This document shows positions 6,466 through 11,679 of a stretch of 12,614 bases of DNA, one piece after another. The stretch's first letter is position 1. The number at the start of each line of letters is the position of its first letter. Below the pieces are notes generated by a model. The model ran no database searches and was not told where the DNA came from. It was given only the letters and a program-made list of their open reading frames with translations. The stretch lies in NCBI GenBank assembly GCA_002394525.1, contig DGUF01000148.1, positions 9,490 through 22,103 on the forward strand, in the 5' to 3' direction. The DNA comes from Lachnospiraceae bacterium UBA4317 (lineage in GTDB: Bacteria; Bacillota_A; Clostridia; Lachnospirales; Lachnospiraceae). The position numbers and the translations under genes are program-made.

Positions 6466-6493
6466 TATTACACTATTTCACTCTGCAAATCAA
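6465..6493 (-). promoter_or_regulatory. Candidate operator-overlapped promoter of the TIM-barrel gene
   Basis: Minus-strand TTGATT (6493-6488), 17-bp spacer and TAATAT (6470-6465). Each box matches 4/6 of the sigma-A consensus. Predicted transcription start near 6458 falls inside the second palindrome. Confidence 0.45.
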
Positions 6494-6501
6494 AATGGAA
6501 A

Positions 6502-6520
6502 AAGCACTAAAAAAGTGATT
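6502..6520. repeat. Inverted repeat upstream of the operator-overlapped promoter
   Basis: aagcact (6502-6508) and agtgatt (6514-6520) are inverted arms with one mismatch around an A-run, about 9 bp upstream of the -35 box at 6488-6493. Function unknown; a second regulator site is possible. Confidence 0.35.
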
Positions 6521-6608
6521 CCGATTTTGTATGTATTTTACAAAGATCCCGGGCTCGTAAACAAAATGCCGTATTCCGCCCATCAACCGATCAGGATTTA
6601 TAAAGGCA

Positions 6609-6638
6609 ATTATAAGGCAAATTGATAGCATTCGTCAA
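6609..6638 (-). promoter_or_regulatory. Strong sigma-A-type promoter driving the TIM-barrel unit
   Basis: Minus-strand TTGACG (6638-6633, 5/6), 18-bp spacer and perfect TATAAT (6614-6609). The leader to the TIM-barrel ATG would be about 255 nt and would run through the tandem palindromes. Direct copies of ATAA(A)GGCA (6600-6608, 6612-6619) overlap the -10 area, with a third copy at 6661-6669. Confidence 0.68.
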
Positions 6639-6734
6639 CATGCCTAAAGCCGCATCGCACATAAAGGCAGATTCTATATTAACTGCACAATATTCTCTCC
6701 CCGAGCGCAATTCACTTTGCTTTTATTGTGCAAA

Positions 6735-6776
6735 CGAAAAACCGTTATCCAGAAACAGGCAGCTTCCGGATAACGG
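6735..6776 (-). terminator. Intrinsic terminator of the LacI-family regulator gene
   Basis: Perfect 9-bp stem CCGTTATCC/GGATAACGG (6742-6750, 6768-6776), extendable inward to about 15 pairs with G-U wobble. It is followed on the minus strand by TTTTTCGTTT. It lies 36 nt after the regulator stop codon and ends that transcript before the TIM-barrel promoters. Confidence 0.88.
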
Positions 6777-6812
6777 CATCAGATATATTTCAATATTGGA
6801 CAGATAAAAAAA

Positions 6813-7853
6813 TTATATATTTTCCGCGCAGAGGATCCTCAGGTCAGCGAAACGGCCCGCGTCCTGAAGGCTCTTTCCTCTGAGATATCCCGCCAGCCAG
6901 ACCAGGGGATCCCTGCCCTGGCGGACGAAATCCTGGGGGATGGTGAAATCCACCCTCCCCTCCTGCAGCAGCTGGCGGATCCCGTCATTGATGTCATGGC
7001 AGATCACATGGATCTTTTTTTCCATCCCGTAGGCGCGGACCGCCTCGGCGCATGCCGTCACACTCAGATTGGCCATATAGATCCCGCGCAGGTCGGAGCA
7101 GGACCGAATCGCGTCGCTGACAGCCTTCAGTGTCGTTCCATAATCATTGAAGGTCTCCGCCGTAAACAGGTCCTTCTCCGGGAATCCCAGCTCCTTCATC
7201 CTCTCGGAAAAGCCCAGAAAGCGCTGTCTGTGTCCGTCAAATTTCAGATTTCCGACCGCCACCAGGACCTGTTCCCCTGGACGGATACACTTGCTCATCA
7301 TCTGTGCGGCCAGGCGGCCGGACTGTTTGATGTCCTGGCCGACAAAGAGGATGCGCCCCGATTCGGGCAGGTCTGAATTGTAGGTCACCAGGGGAATGCC
7401 GGCATTTTTCAGTTCCCTGAGCTCTTCGATGATCACAGGATCCCGCAGCGCGCAGACGGAAATGCCCTCCGCCCCCTGCTCGTGCAGGTCCCGGAGGAGG
7501 TTGACAGCCTCCTGGGGCAGGTCTGTTTTGCACTGCCGGACCAGGATCTCCACGCCGGCGGGCTCCAGCTCCTCCTGGGCCTCCCTGATTCCCTGATTGA
7601 TGCCCTCCCAGAACTGCTGGCCGTGGCCCCAGTCAGGCAGAAGCACCCCCAGCTTCAGGACCTTTTTTTCCGCCTCCAGCTCCCGCAGATGGGCCTCCCG
7701 GGTGGAGACATAGCCGGTCTCCTGCGCGATCCGGAGAACCCGCTCGCGCACCTCTGCTTTTACATAGGATCTGTTATTGATCACGCGGTCAACTGTCCCG
7801 CGGGAGACGCCCGCAAGATCCGCGATCATCTGTAAGGTCGGTTTTTTTCCCAT
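6813..7853 (-). CDS. LacI-family transcriptional regulator with ribose-binding-like sensor domain
   Basis: DNA-binding repressor, presumably of the adjacent uptake/catabolism genes. The helix-turn-helix occupies residues about 5-30 (PTLQMIADLAGVSRGTVDRVINNR). The recognition helix has TVDRV where most LacI proteins have TVSRV. A hinge with YVSTREAHLR follows at 48-57. The sensor domain is of the periplasmic-binding-protein type, with GVLLPDWGHGQQFWEGI, TYNSDLPESGRILFVGQD, a NLSVTACAEAV segment and CHDINDG. The protein has 346 residues, normal for the family. The ATG at 7853 is chosen because AAGGA lies 8 nt upstream and the HTH begins at once; an in-frame ATG at 7988 would add 45 non-homologous residues. 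The gene has its own promoter and terminator. The effector is likely the transported sugar or a derivative of it, which is inference. Confidence 0.92.
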   Translation of the reverse strand: MGKKPTLQMIADLAGVSRGTVDRVINNRSYVKAEVRERVLRIAQETGYVSTREAHLRELEAEKKVLKLGVLLPDWGHGQQFWEGINQGIREAQEELEPAGVEILVRQCKTDLPQEAVNLLRDLHEQGAEGISVCALRDPVIIEELRELKNAGIPLVTYNSDLPESGRILFVGQDIKQSGRLAAQMMSKCIRPGEQVLVAVGNLKFDGHRQRFLGFSERMKELGFPEKDLFTAETFNDYGTTLKAVSDAIRSCSDLRGIYMANLSVTACAEAVRAYGMEKKIHVICHDINDGIRQLLQEGRVDFTIPQDFVRQGRDPLVWLAGYLRGKSLQDAGRFADLRILCAENI

Positions 7854-7969
7854 GTTCTCAATCCTTTTCCAGGCCCCGCCGGTAAAACCACCCCGGCAAA
7901 GCAGGTTTCCGATTCCGTCATCCGTCTCCTGTAAAAAACACGGGATGCGGCTTGTAAAACGATGGATGA

Positions 7970-7981
7970 ATGCATTTGCAT
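7970..7981. promoter_or_regulatory. Palindrome at the regulator's own start site (possible autoregulatory operator)
   Basis: ATGCA-TT-TGCAT sits just downstream of the predicted transcription start of the LacI-family gene (about +5 to +16). Position and symmetry suit negative autoregulation. It resembles, but does not equal, the GTGC-N3-GCAC palindromes at 6435-6465. Confidence 0.4.
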
Positions 7982-7992
7982 ACGTCACTTTT

Positions 7993-8021
7993 AATATAAC
8001 CTAAAGGTGTCCGCGATGCAA
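7993..8021 (-). promoter_or_regulatory. Candidate promoter of the LacI-family gene
   Basis: Minus-strand TATATT (7998-7993) lies 17 bp after TTGCAT (8021-8016). The -10 box is good (5/6) and the -35 box is weak (3/6). The -35 box overlaps the tail of the preceding gene's terminator. The leader to the ATG would be about 135 nt. Confidence 0.48.
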
Positions 8022-8055
8022 GAAAAGCCGTGTGCACGGATACGTACACACGGCT
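8019..8055 (-). terminator. Intrinsic terminator of the lipoprotein gene
   Basis: Thirteen-pair stem (8026-8038 with 8043-8055, one G-U) closed by a 4-nt loop, followed on the minus strand by TTTTCTTGC. It starts 51 nt after the lipoprotein stop codon. Confidence 0.88.
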
Positions 8056-8106
8056 TCTGAGCGTTATGGATTGGGCGGGAATATGCAGCGCACCTATATT
8101 CTTTTT

Positions 8107-8865
8107 TTATTTTACAGAATCGACCATATCGATCATCTGGTCCCTTGTGCAGCCGGAATCCAGATAGATCGAATAGTAATAGTCTCCCCTGGACCAGGTC
8201 GCGAGGAAGGTGTCGTTTTCGTAGCTCAGGATCTTCACCTCGGCCCCCTTGATATCCACCGTCTCCTCCTTGTCGAAGGCGACTGTGATCCTGTTCACCT
8301 CATCCTCCGTCCTGCCCTTGGTGAAGGTGAGGAAGGAAGTGTCATTCTCATACTGGATCTCATAGACCCCGTTTGCATAGAGCATGTAGAATGTGTTGGA
8401 AGCCTCGAAGGGAAGCCTGGTCACTTCCTCATAGCCGGTTTTTATGTCCGCCTCAAAGGATTCCCTGTCCGAATATTCGACAGAGGACCAGTCATCCCCA
8501 TCCCCTTCCGAATCCATCATGTCCTCCTCGGAGATCGGATTTCCGTCCTCATCCACCTGCACCATTTCCTCAGGCGGCACGATATTGCCGTCCTCATCGT
8601 AGTAGACACCGTCATCATTGACCGGATTGCCCAGGGCATCCGTCTGAGAATCAGCCATCTCGCCGGTTGCAGGAGGCTCCCGGGTCTGCCCTGCCTCCTT
8701 CCCGGCGTCAGCCTCTGCCGTCACCGTATCCGCCGCTCCGGCCTGGTCCGCCTTTTCCGCCTGCCCCTCCTTTTTTCCGGAGCCGCAGCCGGCTGCCAGG
8801 GCAGCTGTCAGCACACAGACCACCAGGCCTGCCGTCAGTCTGTTCAAAGCTATCTTTCTTTTCAT
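8107..8865 (-). CDS. Secreted lipoprotein of unknown function, acidic repeat linker and C-terminal globular domain
   Basis: The N-terminus is a lipoprotein signal: MKRKIALNRL, a hydrophobic core and lipobox LAAGC with Cys27, giving an extracellular membrane-anchored protein. Residues about 28-75 are an Ala/Glu/Lys-rich linker. Residues 76-119 hold three tandem units of 14-15 residues built on D-x-x-G-N (DALGNPV, DEDGNIV, DEDGNPI), followed by a very acidic stretch to about 140. The last ~110 residues form a globular domain with alternating strands and a closing helix (TYPE: ATWSRGDYYYSIYLDSG then TRDQMIDMVDSVK). This resembles DUF4367-like lipoprotein domains, an impression not tested by search. 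252 residues. GGAGG is 7 nt before the ATG. It is monocistronic with its own terminator; no link to the sugar locus is evident. Confidence 0.82.
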   Translation of the reverse strand: MKRKIALNRLTAGLVVCVLTAALAAGCGSGKKEGQAEKADQAGAADTVTAEADAGKEAGQTREPPATGEMADSQTDALGNPVNDDGVYYDEDGNIVPPEEMVQVDEDGNPISEEDMMDSEGDGDDWSSVEYSDRESFEADIKTGYEEVTRLPFEASNTFYMLYANGVYEIQYENDTSFLTFTKGRTEDEVNRITVAFDKEETVDIKGAEVKILSYENDTFLATWSRGDYYYSIYLDSGCTRDQMIDMVDSVK

Positions 8866-9187
8866 AATCGCTCCTCCATGATCGGCCGGGCCGTGATCCG
8901 GCCGAAAGCCACGATTTCCGTTCCCGTACCGGCAGCTTCCCGGGCTGGGAATTTTCCTTCTGCAACCAAAGACGCAGTTTCTCCGAAGAGGTCACTACAA
9001 CGTTACCCCTCAGGTGTGAAATCTCTGTGAATCCACCCCCTGTTTACGGTTTTCATTCCGGTCAAATTAGAGTAGACTATAAGAAAAGGTCCCTGCCCCG
9101 CCCGGGCGGGGGAAGGCGCCGCGGATCCGGCGGCTCCAAGCAAAAAAACAGAAGACCCCTGAGTCCTGCAACCGGAAAGGATCTCCC
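8866..9187. other. Divergent intergenic region, lipoprotein gene / NiaR-type gene
   Basis: No coding or RNA gene recognised. The lipoprotein leader holds a 7-bp hairpin CGGCCGG/CCGGCCG (8883-8904). On the plus strand TATAAG (9078-9083) is a possible -10 for the repressor gene without a convincing -35. A perfect 16-bp palindrome (9096-9111, CCCCGCCCGGGCGGGG) and a CGCCG/CGGCG hairpin follow in the predicted repressor leader. They could hinder translation or form an operator. No clear minus-strand promoter was found. Confidence 0.45.
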
Positions 9188-9769
9188 ATGAAAGCAGATG
9201 AAAGAAGAGAAAATCTCAAAAAGATCCTCATGGAATCGGCTGCCCCCGTCTCCGGCTCCGCCCTGGCCCGCAGACTGTCGGTCAGCCGCCAGGTCATCGT
9301 GACCGATATAGCGATCCTCCGCGCCGAGGGCATAGAAATCACCTCGACGACCCAGGGCTACATCATGTCCCGCGAGACACTCTGCAAGAGGATCTTTAAA
9401 GTCCACCACAGCCGGGAGGAGTGCGAGGCCGAGCTCAACCTCTTTGTGGACTGCGGTGCCATCGTCAAGGACGTCTTTGTCAGCCACAGAGTCTACGGTG
9501 TCATCCGGGGCGAGCTGGACATCCGGTCCCGCCTGGACGTCCAGGCCTTCCTGGAATCCATCCGCAGCGGCAGATCCACCCTGCTCTCCTCCACGACCGA
9601 GGGCTTCCACTACCACACCCTGCTGGCCCCCTCCGAGGAGATCCTGGACATGATCGAAAACCGGCTGTGGGAAATGGGCTTTCTGGCAAAGACCCTGCCC
9701 TATGAGCCCCACGAGCTGACCGAAAACATCCAGGAGCGTGACAGAGGGACAGGCACTGCGTCACACTAA
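9188..9769 (+). CDS. niaR: NiaR-type (YrxA) transcriptional repressor, HTH_11 + 3H domain
   Basis: Nicotinate-responsive repressor of NAD synthesis or niacin-uptake genes. Residues about 4-56 form a winged HTH (HTH_11: VSGSALARRLSVSRQVIVTDIAILRAEG) and 70-170 the 3H ligand/metal domain. The metal ligands known from the Thermotoga homologue (His79, Glu87, His146, His148) correspond with exact spacing to His74, Glu82, His141 and His143 here. His100 in VFVSHRVYG is the remaining 3H-domain histidine. At 193 residues it has a slightly extended, polar C-terminus (residues about 176-193). AAAGGA lies 6 nt before the ATG. It appears to be transcribed alone on the plus strand; no nadA/B/C or transporter gene of niacin metabolism is visible beside it, so its targets must lie elsewhere. 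Confidence 0.9.
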   Translation: MKADERRENLKKILMESAAPVSGSALARRLSVSRQVIVTDIAILRAEGIEITSTTQGYIMSRETLCKRIFKVHHSREECEAELNLFVDCGAIVKDVFVSHRVYGVIRGELDIRSRLDVQAFLESIRSGRSTLLSSTTEGFHYHTLLAPSEEILDMIENRLWEMGFLAKTLPYEPHELTENIQERDRGTGTASH

Positions 9770-9922
9770 AGTCCTATGACAAAAATATTCTATGACCAAA
9801 GATACTCTGTGGCAGCCAACTGTGACAGAGAAAAACTCCAGACAGCGAACTGTGACAGATAAAAGCTCTATGACAGCTAACTGCGACACATAAAAGATCT
9901 GCGACAGACAATCGTCACAAAG
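9770..9922 (+). repeat. Degenerate ~31-bp tandem repeats built of a CTRYGAC-like heptamer
   Basis: Directly after the NiaR-type stop codon come three clear units (9804-9834, 9835-9864, 9865-9895), flanked by decayed copies at 9770-9803 and 9896-9922. Each unit holds two heptamers. Ten are seen, starting at 9774, 9790, 9807, 9820, 9837, 9850, 9868, 9881, 9899 and 9912, with spacing alternating about 17-18 and 13 bp. The second half-unit reads AACTGTGACAGATAAAA or close. The units lie before the gene's terminators, so they are probably transcribed. The function could be a protein-binding array, a dispersed minisatellite, or none. Confidence 0.75.
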
Positions 9923-9957
9923 AGCCGGAGGGCAGACCGCCCGCCGGCTCCTTCTAT
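9922..9957 (+). terminator. First terminator of the NiaR-type gene
   Basis: GAGCCGG (9922-9928) pairs with CCGGCTC (9944-9950). An inner GGGC/GCCC stem and a C-T-T-C-T-A-T-T-T tail follow on the plus strand. The hairpin is strong but the U-tract is interrupted. Confidence 0.68.
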
Positions 9958-9959
9958 TT

Positions 9960-9987
9960 GCCGGCCCTTTCATCGGCCGGTCTTTTT
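9960..9987 (+). terminator. Second, canonical terminator of the NiaR-type gene
   Basis: GCCGGCC (9960-9966) pairs with GGCCGGT (9975-9981, last pair G-U) around an 8-nt loop, followed by CTTTTTG. With the hairpin just upstream it forms a tandem terminator. Confidence 0.82.
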
Positions 9988-10055
9988 GTATGCGGTCCTT
10001 TTCTTTACCCGCGCATATCCCGTTCCCAGTCCCTTCGGACCTGCGGCTGGAACAG

Positions 10056-10073
10056 GCGGACAACCCGGTCCGC
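10056..10073 (-). terminator. Weak hairpin downstream of the symporter gene
   Basis: GCGGAC (10056-10061) pairs with GTCCGC (10068-10073) around a 6-nt loop, about 50 nt after the symporter stop codon. An outer CTGCGG/CCGCAG pair (10041-10046, 10070-10075) competes with it. No U-tract follows on the minus strand, so terminator function is doubtful, but no better candidate exists in 9988-10122. Confidence 0.25.
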
Positions 10074-10122
10074 AGCCCGGATCCGGAGTCTTGTTATAGC
10101 TCAGGCGATGGAATCCGGTCCG

Positions 10123-11535
10123 TCACGGATCGGCGGGCTCACGCCCGGCATCCAGTTCGAGGAAGTATTCCTTTGACAGGCGGAAGACCGTGCCGGAGAG
10201 CAGGAAGACCGCGATCAGGTTGGGGATGACCATGAGACCGTTGAAGGTGTCCGAGATATCCCACAGAAGTCCCAGGTCCATGGTCGCTCCCACGATGGAG
10301 ACCAGGGAATACAGTACCAGGAAGGGCCGGATCGTCCGGGTCCCGAAGAGGAATTCCACGCAGCGGGAGCCATAGAGCCCCCATCCGATCGTCGTGGAGA
10401 AGGCAAAGCAGATCAGGGCCACCGCGGTAAAGATCGAGACCCAGATCCCGTAGGAAGCCGTAAACCCGGAGATGGTCAGGTCCGCGCCCGCCGCCTGGCC
10501 GTAGACGATGTCGATACCGCTGCAGAGGATGACCATGGCCGTCAGCGTGCAGATCACGATCGTATCCGTGAACACCTCAAAGATCCCGAACAGGCCCTGG
10601 TGGACCGGATGTCCCGTATCCGCCGTCGCGTGCGCGATCGACCCGGTGCCCAGGCCCGCCTCGTTGGAAAAGATGCCGCGGGAGACGCCGCGCCGCATAC
10701 TCACGAACATGGAACCGACCACACCGCCCGTAAAGGCCCGGGGATCAAAGGCTCCCGCAAAGATCGAAGCGAAAACACCGGGAACCCTGCCGATATGCAT
10801 GAGGACTACACCCAGAGCCAGGAGAATATAAAAAATCGCCATAAAGGGCACCAGCTTTTCCGTGAAGCTGCCGATCCTCCGGATCCCTCCCAGAAGGACC
10901 CCGCCCACGCACAGGGCCAGCACAACGCCCAGCACCAGGTTGACCATTCCCAGGCTCCCGGCCTCCAGGATGTTATAGTTGATAAAGACCGCGTCGATGG
11001 CCGTCACGATCGTATTGATCTGGGTGGCATTGCCCGTCCCGAAGACAGCGATGGTCCCGAAGATCGAAAAGAGGACCGCAAGAAAATGCCATTTCTTCGA
11101 CAGGCCGTTTTTAATAAAGTACATGGGTCCGCCGACCCAGTCCCCCTTGGCGTTGCGCTCGCGGAAATGGACCGCCAGGACGACCTCGGAGTATTTCGTG
11201 CACATGCCCAGCAGGGCGGAGATCCACATCCAGAAGACCGCGCCGGGCCCCCCGATCGCGATCGCGCCCGCCACGCCGGCGATATTGCCCGTGCCGACCG
11301 TTCCAGCCAGCGCCGTACAGACCGCCTGGAAGGGCGTCATGGCGCCCTCCTCCGCCTCTTTTTTATCAAAGATCTTTCCCAGCGTCTGCCGGATTGCATA
11401 GACAAAGCGCCGGATCTGGATAAAACCCGTACCGATACTCAGGTAGAGGCCGACGCCGATGATGCAGATCATGGCGGGGATTCCCCAGATAAAGCTGTTG
11501 ACTTCGCCGTTAATGCTGCTGATAAGTTCAAGCAT
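10123..11535 (-). CDS. AGCS-family sodium:alanine/glycine (amino acid) symporter
   Basis: Integral membrane protein that imports a neutral amino acid with Na+. Its 470 residues hold about ten hydrophobic helices. Family segments are visible: FQAVCTALAGTVGTGNIAGVAGAI near residues 68-91, GGPGAVFWMWISALLGMCTKYSEVVLAVHFRE after it, WVGGPMYFI, RRGVSRGIFSNEAGLGTGSIAHA around the middle, and TIGWGLYGSRCVEFLFG toward the C-terminus. Length is typical (about 450-480). The ATG at 11535 is supported by AAAGGGGGA about 9 nt upstream. It has a good promoter and stands alone. Substrate (alanine, glycine, glutamine or other) cannot be told from sequence. Confidence 0.94.
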   Translation of the reverse strand: MLELISSINGEVNSFIWGIPAMICIIGVGLYLSIGTGFIQIRRFVYAIRQTLGKIFDKKEAEEGAMTPFQAVCTALAGTVGTGNIAGVAGAIAIGGPGAVFWMWISALLGMCTKYSEVVLAVHFRERNAKGDWVGGPMYFIKNGLSKKWHFLAVLFSIFGTIAVFGTGNATQINTIVTAIDAVFINYNILEAGSLGMVNLVLGVVLALCVGGVLLGGIRRIGSFTEKLVPFMAIFYILLALGVVLMHIGRVPGVFASIFAGAFDPRAFTGGVVGSMFVSMRRGVSRGIFSNEAGLGTGSIAHATADTGHPVHQGLFGIFEVFTDTIVICTLTAMVILCSGIDIVYGQAAGADLTISGFTASYGIWVSIFTAVALICFAFSTTIGWGLYGSRCVEFLFGTRTIRPFLVLYSLVSIVGATMDLGLLWDISDTFNGLMVIPNLIAVFLLSGTVFRLSKEYFLELDAGREPADP

Positions 11536-11576
11536 ATATTCAAGTCCCCCTTTACTGATTTAACGCATTGACACCT

Positions 11577-11605
11577 ATTATGCTTCATTCCGGTGCAAAT
11601 CACAA
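11577..11605 (-). promoter_or_regulatory. Promoter of the AGCS symporter gene
   Basis: Minus-strand TTGTGA (11605-11600, 4/6), exact 17-bp spacer and CATAAT (11582-11577, 5/6), giving a leader of about 35 nt. An A/T-rich stretch (11606-11640) upstream could serve as an UP-element. Confidence 0.68.
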
Positions 11606-11640
11606 CTTTTTTCCAAATTTTTTCCTTATTCCGTTTATAT

Positions 11641-11679
11641 AGAAACAATCGGCCCGATCATACTCTGCCGGGACCGGGC
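11641..11679 (-). terminator. Terminator overlapping the end of the alpha-glucosidase gene
   Basis: Arms gcccgatc (11652-11659) and gaccgggc (11672-11679) pair over 8 bp with one G-U around a 12-nt loop that includes part of the last codons. The minus-strand tail CGATTGTTTCT is moderately U-rich. The stem contains part of the TGA stop codon. Confidence 0.5.

Noticed and set aside
8941..9050. Possible riboswitch in the divergent intergenic region
   Set aside because: No consensus core of a known class was recognised and no terminator/antiterminator pair was found on either strand.
9041..9055. CcpA-like site TGTTTACGGTTTTCA upstream of the NiaR-type gene
   Set aside because: The dyad fits poorly in the centre and length (15 bp), and no promoter could be placed with it.
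9792..9893. 33-codon plus-strand ORF inside the repeat array, translating as TVTEKN/TVTDKS-type repeats
   Set aside because: No ribosome-binding site. The peptide only mirrors the nucleotide repeats, and the flanking units are not in frame.
9770..9922. CRISPR array
   Set aside because: Repeat units are degenerate and contiguous with no unique spacers, and no cas genes are present.
9761..10063. 100-codon minus-strand ORF across the repeat array and terminators
   Set aside because: It runs through two plus-strand terminators, has no SD, and its C-terminal half just reflects the tandem repeats.
10600..11571. 323-codon plus-strand open frame opposite the symporter gene
   Set aside because: Antisense shadow of the AGCS gene, with Asp/Arg/Gln-rich sequence and no domain.
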